From an uncultured Lachnospiraceae bacterium (lineage in GTDB: Bacteria > Bacillota > Clostridia > Lachnospirales > Lachnospiraceae), in NCBI GenBank assembly GCA_910588655.1, contig CAJUPJ010000012.1, forward strand, positions 25,562 to 89,561: DNA of 64,000 nt. The letters are read 5' to 3'. Both the position numbers and the translations under genes were made by a program. Shown here piece after piece: positions 1-9,094 of this stretch. The notes under the pieces are model-generated. The model was not told the DNA's origin. It saw only the letters and a list, made by a program, of their open reading frames with translations, and did not search any database. Positions within the stretch are counted from its first letter, which is position 1, and each line of letters begins with the position of its first letter.

Positions 1-1
1 T

Positions 2-421
2 GCCGTGAGTAATGCACATATAGCTGTTGTTGATGATAACAGGGTCAACCTTAAGGTAGCAGTTACACAGCTTAAAGAGTGGAATATATTTGCAGAAACA
101 TTTACAAGCGGGCAGGGTCTTTTAAAAGCATTAGAAAAGGGAAGGAAATATGACATAATTTTTATGGACCATATTATGCCTGGCATGGATGGGATTGAAA
201 CTACTATTAATATCAGGTCAATGGAGGGGGAGTATTTTAAAAAAGTACCAGTAATAGCACTTACTGCTAATGCTGTAGATGGAGTTATGGAAGAATACAG
301 GAAAGCAGGGATGGACAGTTGTCTTTTTAAACCATTCAGTCTTGCGCAGATTGAAGAAAAATTAGCTGAATTTCTTCCAGAAGAGAAGGTAAAGTTTAAA
401 AATAGCAGTAATGGGTTTTAA
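2..421 (+). CDS. Receiver (REC) domain, C-terminal end of a larger protein
   Basis: Two-component phospho-receiver domain. The reading frame is open to the left window edge, so this is probably the C-terminus of a hybrid histidine kinase; the GTG at 5 need not be a real start. Numbering from that GTG, the acidic pair is D10/D11 in VVDDN, the phospho-acceptor is D55 in FMDHIMPGMDG, the switch threonine is T87 in ALTANA and the conserved lysine is K109 in LFKP, so the domain looks phosphorylatable. The VDDNxVN signature is typical of receivers fused to hybrid kinases. No output domain follows; the protein ends about 30 residues after K109. fabF starts 15 bases downstream. Confidence 0.85.
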   Translation, partial: AVSNAHIAVVDDNRVNLKVAVTQLKEWNIFAETFTSGQGLLKALEKGRKYDIIFMDHIMPGMDGIETTINIRSMEGEYFKKVPVIALTANAVDGVMEEYRKAGMDSCLFKPFSLAQIEEKLAEFLPEEKVKFKNSSNGF

Positions 422-435
422 TATGGAGGATTAAT

Positions 436-1719
436 ATGAAACGTGTAGTAGTAACTGGAATGGGGCTTGTTACACCTATAGGTAACAGTATAGAGGAATA
501 CTGGAAAAATATCCATGCAGGTAAGGTTGGCATAGGGCCAATAAGGAATTTTGATACAACGGATTATAAAGCAAAACTTTCAGCAGAGGTTACAGACTTT
601 GAACCTAAAGATTATATGTCTGCCAAAGATGCAAAAAGGATGGACAGGTTCAGCCAGTTTGCTGTGGCGGCAGCAACGCAGGCTGTAAACAATTCAGGTA
701 TTGATATGGAGAAAGAAGACCCATACAGGGCAGGGGTGTCTATTGGCTCAGGTACAGGAAGCCTTATGGGAATTGAAAGGGAATATGACAAGCTTCTTGC
801 AAAAGGACCAGCACGTATACATCCGCTTTCTGCACCTATGGTATTAGGCAATATGGCAGCCGCAAATGTTGCTATAGCTTTTGGATGCAAAGGCAAATGC
901 CTTGATATAGTAACAGCCTGTGCGACAGGTACTAATTCAATAGGTGAGGCTTTCAGGTCAATACAACATGGTGAAGCGGACTTTATACTTGCCGGGGGTG
1001 TTGACAGTTCAGTCAGCAGATTTGGTGTTGCAACATTCCAGGCGCTTACAGCACTTTCTGTTTCAGAAGACCCATTACAGGCTTCTATACCATTTGACAG
1101 GAAAAGGGATGGTTTTGTTACAGGAGAGGGTGCAGGGGTTCTTGTACTTGAAGAGATGGAACATGCCATTGCCAGAAATGCACATATATATGCAGAAATT
1201 GGCGGTTATGGTGCAACTTGTGATGCAAGCCATCTTACAGCACCGCTTGAAGATGGCTCAGGAGCTGCAATGGCAATGGAACTTGCCATAAAGGACGCAG
1301 GGCTTTCGCCTGCTGATGTTGATTATATTAATGCGCATGGTACAAGCACACCTATGAATGACAAACTGGAAACAAGGGCTATAAAACTTGCATTTGGAAG
1401 CCATGCATATAAAGTTAAGATAAACTCTACCAAATCAATGATTGGGCATTTATTTGGGGCAGGCGGGGCTGTTGAACTTATAACATGTATTTTATCTATA
1501 AATGAAGGTTATATACACCACACAGCAGGATTAACTGATGATGACCCTGAATGTGACCTTGATTATACAAAGGGGAAAGGCGTATATATGCCAGTGGATG
1601 TTGCTATTAGCAATTCTCTTGGTTTTGGAGGACATAACGCAACAATCCTTGTTAAAAAATATCAATTTTATCCAGAAGGGAGTGGTGGTTATGAAAAATA
1701 TGGAAAAAGCTGTAACTGA
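436..1719 (+). CDS. fabF: 3-oxoacyl-[ACP] synthase II
   Basis: Beta-ketoacyl-ACP synthase II (KAS II), which condenses malonyl-ACP with acyl-ACP during fatty-acid elongation in the cytosol. The protein has 427 residues, close to the usual 410-415. The catalytic triad is visible: C162 in TACATGTNS, H301 in NAHGTST and H338 in MIGHLFGAGG. GGAGG lies 8 bases before the ATG. The C-terminus (about 18 residues after KYQF) extends past the usual end and overlaps the next coding region by 29 bases. It is an isolated fab gene here; no acpP, fabD or fabG is adjacent, so its placement beside signalling genes is unusual. Confidence 0.95.
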   Translation: MKRVVVTGMGLVTPIGNSIEEYWKNIHAGKVGIGPIRNFDTTDYKAKLSAEVTDFEPKDYMSAKDAKRMDRFSQFAVAAATQAVNNSGIDMEKEDPYRAGVSIGSGTGSLMGIEREYDKLLAKGPARIHPLSAPMVLGNMAAANVAIAFGCKGKCLDIVTACATGTNSIGEAFRSIQHGEADFILAGGVDSSVSRFGVATFQALTALSVSEDPLQASIPFDRKRDGFVTGEGAGVLVLEEMEHAIARNAHIYAEIGGYGATCDASHLTAPLEDGSGAAMAMELAIKDAGLSPADVDYINAHGTSTPMNDKLETRAIKLAFGSHAYKVKINSTKSMIGHLFGAGGAVELITCILSINEGYIHHTAGLTDDDPECDLDYTKGKGVYMPVDVAISNSLGFGGHNATILVKKYQFYPEGSGGYEKYGKSCN

Positions 1720-4225
1720 TAAGAAAAAAGAATTATTAGATATTTCACAAGATGAATTTATGACATTAATTAATTCTTCTGAATGTGCTATGTTTATTGC
1801 AAAATCGGGTTCTGAAATGGAATTAGTCTATGCAAATGATAAATTTTATTCTATATTGCAATATACTAAAGAAGAATATACTGAAAAGTATGGCAAAGCT
1901 GCAATGGCAACAGTGCTTAATGAAGAGAAGCAGAAACTCCGTAACCTTATAGCCCGCCAGGCAGCAGCCGGAGGCATATTAAAGCTTGAATACAGGGCTG
2001 TAAGGAAAGACCATTCCATTGCATGGATTTCTTTATCTGCAAAGGCTGTAGTTAAAAATAACCAGTTAATTTATTATGGTTCTTGCCTCGATGTAACTAA
2101 AAGTAAAAAAACTATTGACGATATATATAATGCAAAGCGTGAAGTTGACGTTATGGCAAACAGTATTCCAGGTGGTGTAATAAAAGTCAGGATGTCTGAT
2201 TATAAATTAATATATGCAAATGATGGTTATTTTTTACTGACTGGCTATTCACGTGCAGAATTTTCTATGGAGTTCGGAAGTTATTGTGATACAGTAATTT
2301 ATAAAGAAGATATAGAAGATGTATTAAAATATATAAAGATGGCATTGGAAAATAACGGGCTTCTTGGGTTTGAGTGCCGTATTAACGCAAAAAACAACTG
2401 CATAAAATGGATATATGTAAGTGGAAGAAGGATTGAGGATGATAACGGGCATCCAGTTTATCTGTGCGTACTTACAGATATAACTGATAAGAAAAAGATT
2501 GAATCTGAAGCTGAGGATAACTTAAAACGGGCAGAAATTGTTTCAGGATTTTTAAATGCCATGATGTGGACTTATGATATAAAATCAAATACACTTAGCA
2601 GAAGCGGCAATTTTGATATTACATATTCACAGGAAAGAAAACTTGGCGGACATGAGGAATTAAAAGATTTAGCCAGTATTATACATCCAGATGATACAAA
2701 GAGAATAGAGGAATTTTTTAATAAGAGAAGAAATAATAAAGGGCAGTCACAGGGAGTTTTCCGTATAAGGAACAGTAAAGGTTTATTCCAGGATACAGAA
2801 ATAAGTGCCATTTCTATTTGTGGAAGTGATGGCAACCCAAATAAAATTTATGGAATGACTAAGGTTGTAGATGATATAAGTACAGATGCCAGGATTATTA
2901 AAGAGAAACCAGAAAACAGGATTTTGTCACTTGCAAAAGCATCAAGGGCAAAAGCGGAAGACAATGTAACTGGCCTTATGCCATATTCGTCATTTTTAAG
3001 CAAAGCAGACAAAATTCTTAAAAAACGTGATGAAGATGACCATTTTGCAGTATTATGTGCTGATATTAATGAATTTTTGAAATTCAGCCACCACTATGGA
3101 TTTTCTATTAGTAACCAGATTTTAAAAATATTTTCAAGAGTGCTTCTTGATAATATTGCCAAGGATGGTTTATGTTCGCGTGTTGATGGTGATTATTTTG
3201 TAGTAATGTTCCAGTATGCGAACCATAAGGAACTTATGAAACTTATGTCATCAATGCTGCGTACAAAGGAAGAGTTTGACAAGAAAAATGGTGGTATACG
3301 TTTTGGTACTACTACTGGTATATACCTTGTACAGCCTGGCGATGAAGACCTGGAGGATATGCTTGAAAAAGCTGATATTGCAAGAAGAAGCATTAAAGGT
3401 CTTATGGGCAACCACTATGCTATATTTACAGAAGATTTGAAAAAGGACAAATCCAAGGAAGAAGAAATAATAGACAAAATTTATATTGCAATGAGGACAA
3501 GAAGCATAGATGTGTGTTTTATGCCTAGAATATATAAGAATAAAGAAAATGTTATAGGCTGCAAGGCAATACCAAGGGTTGTTATGGATGACGGGCAGTA
3601 TATTGAATCAGTCAGGCTTTTGAAATATGTAGAACGTGGCGGAAAGCTTAATGAGTTTGCTTTTGTAACATTATCTTTAGTATGTGGTAATATGGGGGCA
3701 TGGAAGAAGCAGGGCAATAAAACAGTACCTCTTTCAATAGAAATTACTGCAAGTGAACTTTCAATACAGAATGCAGTTGATATTATTGATGATATAGTGG
3801 TAAAGAGAAATGGCATTGACCCGGAAGAAATTATTTTTGAAATTAATGAAAGGTATTTTGCAGAAGGAACTACTGTTTTTGACATGAATGTCCGTACTCT
3901 TTGCAAAAGGGGATACCAGGTGGTTATAAGCCGTTTTGGTTCAGATTATACAGCAGTAAATGCTATAAGGAGGCTTCCTGTTACGGGAATTAAATTCCAT
4001 GGTGGTTTCTTTAATGAGAACATGAATAACAAGAATGAGAAAATAATTTTCCGTAAAATAACAGAAATGGTTAAAGAATTAGGACTTTCTGTTTCATGTG
4101 GAGGAATACAGTCTAAAATACAGGAGGATTTTGCAAAGGAAATAGGGTGTGAGGTTTTGGAGGGAGAAATGTATTATGGAAAAGTCAGGCACAACGTATT
4201 TGAAAAATGCTTTTTATCAGATTAA
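1691..4225 (+). CDS. PAS protein with degenerate GGDEF and EAL domains
   Basis: Multidomain signalling protein of 844 residues, starting at ATG 1691, which has a GGGAG-like ribosome binding site and overlaps fabF; the frame is open further upstream but without a good start. PAS/PAC repeats occupy roughly residues 20-130, 150-280 and 300-400. A GGDEF-like domain follows (about 430-570) whose signature reads DGDYF. An EAL-like domain (about 590-840) has CKAIP in place of the EAL motif and lacks several metal-binding acidic residues (FHGGF for the usual KIDRSF, CGGIQ for EGVET). Both catalytic activities are therefore probably lost. It more likely acts as a sensor, c-di-GMP-binding or scaffold protein. 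No transmembrane segment is seen. Confidence 0.85.
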   Translation: MKNMEKAVTDKKKELLDISQDEFMTLINSSECAMFIAKSGSEMELVYANDKFYSILQYTKEEYTEKYGKAAMATVLNEEKQKLRNLIARQAAAGGILKLEYRAVRKDHSIAWISLSAKAVVKNNQLIYYGSCLDVTKSKKTIDDIYNAKREVDVMANSIPGGVIKVRMSDYKLIYANDGYFLLTGYSRAEFSMEFGSYCDTVIYKEDIEDVLKYIKMALENNGLLGFECRINAKNNCIKWIYVSGRRIEDDNGHPVYLCVLTDITDKKKIESEAEDNLKRAEIVSGFLNAMMWTYDIKSNTLSRSGNFDITYSQERKLGGHEELKDLASIIHPDDTKRIEEFFNKRRNNKGQSQGVFRIRNSKGLFQDTEISAISICGSDGNPNKIYGMTKVVDDISTDARIIKEKPENRILSLAKASRAKAEDNVTGLMPYSSFLSKADKILKKRDEDDHFAVLCADINEFLKFSHHYGFSISNQILKIFSRVLLDNIAKDGLCSRVDGDYFVVMFQYANHKELMKLMSSMLRTKEEFDKKNGGIRFGTTTGIYLVQPGDEDLEDMLEKADIARRSIKGLMGNHYAIFTEDLKKDKSKEEEIIDKIYIAMRTRSIDVCFMPRIYKNKENVIGCKAIPRVVMDDGQYIESVRLLKYVERGGKLNEFAFVTLSLVCGNMGAWKKQGNKTVPLSIEITASELSIQNAVDIIDDIVVKRNGIDPEEIIFEINERYFAEGTTVFDMNVRTLCKRGYQVVISRFGSDYTAVNAIRRLPVTGIKFHGGFFNENMNNKNEKIIFRKITEMVKELGLSVSCGGIQSKIQEDFAKEIGCEVLEGEMYYGKVRHNVFEKCFLSD

Positions 4226-4245
4226 CTTAAAGGAGGATATTAGTA

Positions 4246-4845
4246 ATGCCAAAGTATTTTAAGAAAATTTTTTCAGTTGTGCTGGCAGCAGTTTTATTTA
4301 TAACTGCTACAGCCCCATCTGGTGCTATTGCAGCATCAAAACCAGGCAGGCCATCTTTTAAAGTGGTTAAAAGAGCAAAAAAATCTGTAACACTTAAAAT
4401 AAATAAGACAAAAAATGCGACTGGTTACCAGATATTTATTGCAAATTCAAAACATGGCAAATATAAACAGACAGCAGCATCAAGAATACGTAAAGTACAG
4501 ATTACTAAATTAAAAAAAGATAAAGTTTATTATGTAAAAGCCAGGGCATTTAAAACTGTAGGGTATCATATAACATATGGAAAGTTTTCTAAAATTGTCA
4601 AAATAGACAAGTTTGGCAAAAAGCCAAAACCAGAAGCACAAGAACCAGATATAACAGAAACACCAGCTCCAGATGTTACGGAAACACCGGTTCCTGGAAC
4701 AACAGATGAGCCAGTGCCAGGTGTTACAGAAACACCAGCTCCAGGAGAAACAGGAGAGCCAGTGCCAGGTGTAACAGAAGCACCGGCATGTACAACAAAT
4801 ACACCAGTCACGGATGTAGCAGTTGTTAGCATAAGTTGTGGTTAA
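4246..4845 (+). CDS. Secreted Fn3-like protein with Pro/Thr/Glu repeat tail
   Basis: Predicted exported protein of 199 residues. A signal peptide (lysines, then FSVVLAAVLFITATAP) probably ends at AIAA near residue 29. Residues about 35-125 resemble one fibronectin type III domain of the kind common in Lachnospiraceae surface proteins (KKSVTLKI, GYQIF, YYVKARAF). The tail carries tandem repeats around the words TETPAP and TDEPVPGVTE, probably a wall-spanning or linker segment, and ends without LPXTG, cell-wall-binding repeats or a membrane anchor. A strong ribosome binding site (AAAGGAGG) precedes the ATG. It follows the PAS protein by 20 bases, so the two may share a transcript. Function unknown. 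Confidence 0.75.
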   Translation: MPKYFKKIFSVVLAAVLFITATAPSGAIAASKPGRPSFKVVKRAKKSVTLKINKTKNATGYQIFIANSKHGKYKQTAASRIRKVQITKLKKDKVYYVKARAFKTVGYHITYGKFSKIVKIDKFGKKPKPEAQEPDITETPAPDVTETPVPGTTDEPVPGVTETPAPGETGEPVPGVTEAPACTTNTPVTDVAVVSISCG

Positions 4846-4964
4846 ATTACTTTTTGCCCACAACATCATAATATATAATAAGGACACTTGCATTATAATA
4901 TTAATATGTGTAAAATATACCAGTCAGGAGCCCAGAATTATAAAATGCAAAAAGGAGAGACCAG

Positions 4965-6248
4965 ATGTTAGATATTAAATTTCTAAGAGAAAATCCAGAA
5001 ATAGTTAAACAAAATATAAAAAATAAGTTCCAGGATGAGAAACTTCCATTAGTGGATAAGGTTATTGAGCTTGATGCCAGTGCCCGTAAGGCACAGCAGG
5101 AAGCAGATAACCTGAGGGCTTCAAGAAAGAAGATTTCTAAAGAAATAGGTGCTTTAATGGCACAGGGCAAAAAGGAAGAAGCAGAAGCTAAAAAGGAAGA
5201 AGTAAATAAAAATGCTGCCCGCCTTGAGGAGCTTTCGACACAGGAAAAGGAATTCCAGGAAAAAGTAAAGGAAATAATGATGGTTATTCCTAATATTATT
5301 GACCCTAGTGTTCCTATAGGAAAAGATGACAGTGAAAATGTTGAGATTGAAAAATTTGGTGAGCCAGCAGTCCCGGATTTTGAAATTCCATACCACACTG
5401 AAATCATGGAAAAGTTTAATGGCATAGATATAGATGCAGCAGGTAAAGTTGCAGGTAATGGTTTCTATTATCTTATGGGTGATATTGCAAGGCTTCATTC
5501 AGCTATAATATCTTATGCCAGGGATTTTATGATTGATAAAGGGTTTACTTACTGTATTCCGCCATTTATGATAAGAAGCAATGTTGTAACAGGTGTTATG
5601 AGTTTTGCTGAAATGGATTCAATGATGTATAAGATTGAGGGTGAAGACCTGTATCTTATTGGTACAAGTGAACATTCAATGATAGGGAAGTTTATTGATA
5701 CTATAATAGAAGAAAAGGAACTTCCAAAAACATTAACAAGTTACTCACCATGTTTCCGTAAAGAAAAAGGTGCACATGGCATTGAGGAAAGAGGTGTTTA
5801 CCGCATCCACCAGTTTGAGAAACAGGAAATGATTGTAGTATGTAAACCAGAAGAAAGCCCTTTCTGGTTTGAAAATCTTTGGAAAAATACAGTTGCTTTA
5901 TTCCGCTCCCTTGATATTCCTGTACGTACACTGGAATGTTGTTCAGGTGACCTTGCAGACCTTAAAGTTAAGTCGATAGATGTTGAGGCATGGTCTCCAA
6001 GGCAGAAGAAATATTTTGAAGTAGGGAGCTGTTCAAACCTGGGTGATGCACAGGCAAGACGTCTTCAGATACGTGTAAGAAAAGAAGACGGCAGCAAGTA
6101 TTTTGCACACACATTAAATAATACAGTAGTTGCGCCACCACGTATGCTTATTGCCTTCTTAGAGAATAACCTTATGGAAGATGGAAATGTACGTATACCA
6201 GAAGTATTAAGACCTTATATGGGAGGAAAAGAATTTTTAGGCGAATAG
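4965..6248 (+). CDS. serS: Seryl-tRNA synthetase
   Basis: Charges tRNA-Ser with serine; cytosolic class II synthetase of 427 residues, the standard length. The N-terminal coiled-coil arm that contacts the tRNA spans about residues 25-105 and is rich in Lys and Glu. Class II motif 2 appears as SPCFRKEKGAHG and motif 3 as NNTVVAPPRMLIAFLE. GGAG sits 9-10 bases before the ATG. The 119 bases upstream show no T-box leader, so any control is not of the classical T-box type. Confidence 0.97.
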   Translation: MLDIKFLRENPEIVKQNIKNKFQDEKLPLVDKVIELDASARKAQQEADNLRASRKKISKEIGALMAQGKKEEAEAKKEEVNKNAARLEELSTQEKEFQEKVKEIMMVIPNIIDPSVPIGKDDSENVEIEKFGEPAVPDFEIPYHTEIMEKFNGIDIDAAGKVAGNGFYYLMGDIARLHSAIISYARDFMIDKGFTYCIPPFMIRSNVVTGVMSFAEMDSMMYKIEGEDLYLIGTSEHSMIGKFIDTIIEEKELPKTLTSYSPCFRKEKGAHGIEERGVYRIHQFEKQEMIVVCKPEESPFWFENLWKNTVALFRSLDIPVRTLECCSGDLADLKVKSIDVEAWSPRQKKYFEVGSCSNLGDAQARRLQIRVRKEDGSKYFAHTLNNTVVAPPRMLIAFLENNLMEDGNVRIPEVLRPYMGGKEFLGE

Positions 6249-6332
6249 GGATATTTTTAAGGTCTGCCAGCTTTATTCAGGAATAAATCTTGGAAATCCT
6301 TTAAAAAATATTTGAAATGGAGGGGATAACTG

Positions 6333-6761
6333 ATGAAATTGAAGCTAGATAATGAAGATTTGCAAACAGACAAAAAGGAGTGCAAGCAGTGTGGCCGTTA
6401 CCTTAATAAAGACTATCATGAAGAATTATGTCCAAAATGCATAGAAATGAATCTCTTCTCAGCAGTCAGGGATTACATCCGTTCAAAGGATGTCAGGGAG
6501 ATGGATGTTGCAAAACATTTTAATATTCCTGTTACTAAGGTAAGGTCATGGATAAGAGAAGGTAAAATTGTGTATAAGACATCAGACGGCAGGACAATAT
6601 CAGGTGTTTACTGCCAGATGTGTGGCAAGAAAATAGATTTTGGTACTGTATGTGCTGAATGCCGTAAACTGCAGCAGCTGCAGGTTGTATCAAAACATTA
6701 TGGTGAAATGAAGGCAGATGAAATGCACTTTCTTGGCAGAGGTGATGATAAAGATAAATAG
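6333..6761 (+). CDS. YvyF-like zinc-ribbon/HTH protein
   Basis: Small cytosolic protein of 142 residues. An N-terminal CxxC...CxxC zinc ribbon (KQCGRYL, LCPKC) is followed by a helical segment resembling a winged or MerR-like HTH (VAKHFNIPVTKVRSWIREG), then a second zinc knuckle (YCQMCGKK, VCAECRK). This order matches the TIGR03826/YvyF flagellar-operon protein family. In Bacillus that gene lies beside flgM, but no flagellar gene is in this window. A GGAGGGG ribosome binding site precedes the ATG. A terminator hairpin follows directly. Confidence 0.65.
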   Translation: MKLKLDNEDLQTDKKECKQCGRYLNKDYHEELCPKCIEMNLFSAVRDYIRSKDVREMDVAKHFNIPVTKVRSWIREGKIVYKTSDGRTISGVYCQMCGKKIDFGTVCAECRKLQQLQVVSKHYGEMKADEMHFLGRGDDKDK

Positions 6762-6784
6762 CTTCCTGTTTTGCGGGAAATTGC

Positions 6785-6829
6785 TAAAAAACTGTTGCTG
6801 GTAATATAACTACTGGCAACAGTTTTTTA
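6785..6829. terminator. Bidirectional terminator between convergent genes
   Basis: Near-perfect hairpin (ACTGTTGC..., loop ATATAAC, ...GGCAACAGT) with an A-run on the left and a T-run on the right, so it can act in both directions. It separates the YvyF-like gene (+) from the DUF3810 gene (-). Confidence 0.85.
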
Positions 6830-6855
6830 TTTAATTTTGACCATTTCATCATTAG

Positions 6856-8052
6856 TTATGAATAATAATATATAAGAAGCTGTACTACCCGGCTATAGCT
6901 TTGTATTCCATCTTTAATACCATTTAGTTTAAGGTTTCCATCCAGGAATGTATTAGAAATTGTTTCTACAGTTTCTGTACGGAATGGGGAGGTTTTATTA
7001 ACTTTTTCCCAGGCAGCAGGTGTTAAGAATATATTATCAGATGCAACTTCTTCTGTAACAAGGGTGCGGGAGTTCCATTCTTCTTCACTGGCATTTCTCT
7101 TAAAATCATTGGACACATAATTTAAAACATTTAAGTAACCACTATACTGGAAGAATAAATTATCAGACTGTATACATGCCATAAATGCTATAAAATTAGC
7201 TTCATCTTCATATATATAACCTTTAAGGTGTGCCAGCTCATGGCATATTGTATATGGCATATTCGTTATGTACATATCAGTATTATAATTAGCTTCCAGC
7301 GTAAATGGAAAAAATATTCCAGATAAATACTGCTGGCTCATAATATTTGAGAAGTATATCTTTTTAGGCTGTGGGTAATAACCAGCAAGGCTTGGATATT
7401 TTTTGCCAAGTTGTTTCATACTTTCTATACATTCAGAATATAAGTCCCCATCAAATATAATTTCACCATTATTATCACGTTCAAATTGTGTTGAAAGATT
7501 ATTAAGTTTGGCAACTATATGTTCACGTAAATTATAAAGTTCCTCAAAGCCATATTCCTGTTCATTTGCTGTGTTAATATATTTTGATGCAAAAGTAGAA
7601 GCATGGTAAAGTATAAAACAGTTAGAGGTTTGTATTAAAAATACAAATACAAAAATCCAGCTTATAATATTCCAGTATCTGCGCCTTAGCAATTTTAATC
7701 CCTGGTGTTTAATAAATCCAAGCAGGAATATTAAAATACCTGCTACAAGAAGTATAATTCCAAGAATAATAAGTTTCTCGCCAACAGAAAAAGCAAAAAT
7801 GCTTGTAAAGCGGCTGTATGTATTAACCCATAATGGAAGGATATTTGCAATATACCAGTCAGAAAATGTATTGCTGTTCCATGACAATATATTAAGGAAT
7901 ACTGCAAATAAAACTATAAATAATTTTATAATTAAAGATATTCTTTTTTTATTTTTTATACCAGTATTGTTATCATTAAGAAAAATTCCCTTAGTATCTT
8001 TGCACGCTGTATCTTTAATGCCTGGACTATGTGGCTTTATATGTATTTTCAT
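6856..8052 (-). CDS. DUF3810 membrane metallopeptidase-like protein
   Basis: Membrane protein of 398 residues resembling the DUF3810 family. About three hydrophobic segments lie in the N-terminal third (around residues 40-60, 90-115 and 130-150), then a large soluble domain. That domain has a zinc-peptidase signature HELAH followed by EDEANFIA, consistent with an HExxH plus downstream glutamate zinc site. Substrate unknown. It is probably monocistronic; the 5' neighbour on this strand is cotJC, separated by a terminator. Confidence 0.75.
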   Translation of the reverse strand: MKIHIKPHSPGIKDTACKDTKGIFLNDNNTGIKNKKRISLIIKLFIVLFAVFLNILSWNSNTFSDWYIANILPLWVNTYSRFTSIFAFSVGEKLIILGIILLVAGILIFLLGFIKHQGLKLLRRRYWNIISWIFVFVFLIQTSNCFILYHASTFASKYINTANEQEYGFEELYNLREHIVAKLNNLSTQFERDNNGEIIFDGDLYSECIESMKQLGKKYPSLAGYYPQPKKIYFSNIMSQQYLSGIFFPFTLEANYNTDMYITNMPYTICHELAHLKGYIYEDEANFIAFMACIQSDNLFFQYSGYLNVLNYVSNDFKRNASEEEWNSRTLVTEEVASDNIFLTPAAWEKVNKTSPFRTETVETISNTFLDGNLKLNGIKDGIQSYSRVVQLLIYYYS

Positions 8053-8157
8053 GGCATAATCCTTATTTCCTGTAAATTTGGTGTTTAATTGCCTGTACCA
8101 AGGCTTTTATATATTTATGATTTTATAATTAATATGTGATAAATAAGTGTTAAAAGC

Positions 8158-8190
8158 CAAAAAACACACAGGCTTTTATTGCCTGTGTGC
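8158..8190 (-). terminator. Terminator of the cotJ operon
   Basis: On the minus strand a CACACAGGC/GCCTGTGTG stem with a six-base loop is followed by a T-run (TTTTTTGG), about 40 bases after the cotJC stop. Confidence 0.85.
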
Positions 8191-8227
8191 CATTATAATC
8201 CAGGAATATTAATTAAAAATTATTATA

Positions 8228-8833
8228 CTAGCAGGATTTCTTATCAATTTGTGGGTTAAAAGCATAAAAGTTCTTGCTATTAAGGTCATCCTGTACACGG
8301 CGTAATGTTTCACCAAAACGCTGGAAGTGGACAACTTCGCGTGCCCTTAAGAAACGGATAGGGTCTGCAATTTCAGGGTCTTTAATTAATCTTAATATAT
8401 TATCATAAGTGGTACGTGCTTTCTGTTCTGCTGCCATATCCTCATATAAATCGGTAATGGTATCACCTTTACTCTGGAATTCGCATGCATTAAATGGAAT
8501 ACCAGCTGCCGCAGTTGGCCATATTGCAAGTGTATGGTCAACATAATATTTATCAAAACCAGATGCTTTGATTTCTTCAGGAGTAAGGTCTTTAGTAAGC
8601 TGGCGTACAATAGTTGCAACCATTTCAAGGTGCGCAAGTTCTTCTGTACCTATATCTGTAAGTGTCCCGATTGCTTTTCTGTTTTCCATGCTGTATCTCT
8701 GTGAAAGATATCGCATAGAAGCGCCTATTTCGCCATCAGGGCCGCCATACTGGCTAATAATAATCTGGGCTGCTTTTGCATTTGGCTTGGTAATATTTAC
8801 AGGGTATTGCAGCCTTCTTTCATAGTTCCACAT
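8228..8833 (-). CDS. cotJC: Spore coat protein CotJC (manganese-catalase-like)
   Basis: Spore-coat polypeptide of the CotJC/manganese-catalase family, 201 residues. The ferritin-like four-helix fold carries metal ligands of the type seen in Mn catalases: E and H in TEELAHLEMV, and the later AAEQKAR and REVVHFQRFGE segments. It may have peroxide-disproportionating activity in the spore coat. The start is supported by AAAGGAG 8-9 bases upstream. It is the last gene of cotJA-cotJB-cotJC, 15 bases after cotJB. Confidence 0.95.
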   Translation of the reverse strand: MWNYERRLQYPVNITKPNAKAAQIIISQYGGPDGEIGASMRYLSQRYSMENRKAIGTLTDIGTEELAHLEMVATIVRQLTKDLTPEEIKASGFDKYYVDHTLAIWPTAAAGIPFNACEFQSKGDTITDLYEDMAAEQKARTTYDNILRLIKDPEIADPIRFLRAREVVHFQRFGETLRRVQDDLNSKNFYAFNPQIDKKSC

Positions 8834-8848
8834 ATACTAATCTCCTTT

Positions 8849-9094
8849 CTATTCCCAAGGCCAAGGTTCTTTAACCCATTCCCAGTAACATGAATTATCT
8901 ACATTATCATTTAAAAGAGGCCCATATTTATGTGTGTATTCATCAAGTGCCTCCTTGCGTGCTTTTTTTAGTTCCTGGTAGTATGCAAGTGCATCCTGGT
9001 CACATGGATGTGTATCAAGAAAAAGAACTAATTCATCAATGCCAAAACTTACCTGTGAAATATAGAGAAGAAGTTTGTTTTTGTCCTGGTTCAT
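8849..9094 (-). CDS. cotJB: Spore coat protein CotJB
   Basis: Small spore-coat protein of 81 residues with the CotJB features: an N-terminal amphipathic helix (LLLYISQVSFGIDELVLFLDTHP), the central DQDALAYYQELKKAR segment and a Trp-rich C-terminus (CYWEWVKEPWPWE). Its start codon overlaps the cotJA stop by four bases (ATGA), which indicates translational coupling. In Bacillus, CotJ proteins are made in the mother cell under sigma-E. Confidence 0.93.
   Translation of the reverse strand: MNQDKNKLLLYISQVSFGIDELVLFLDTHPCDQDALAYYQELKKARKEALDEYTHKYGPLLNDNVDNSCYWEWVKEPWPWE

Noticed and set aside
612..1169. Long open frame on the minus strand opposite fabF
   Set aside because: Shadow of the fabF codons; no ribosome binding site and no recognisable domain.
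4510..4893. Cys- and Trp-rich open frame opposite the Fn3-like gene
   Set aside because: Arises from the antisense of the Pro/Thr/Glu repeat; composition follows the repeat.
4846..4964. T-box leader for serS
   Set aside because: Only 119 bases, no T-box consensus (TGGNACCGCG-like) and no terminator/antiterminator pair.
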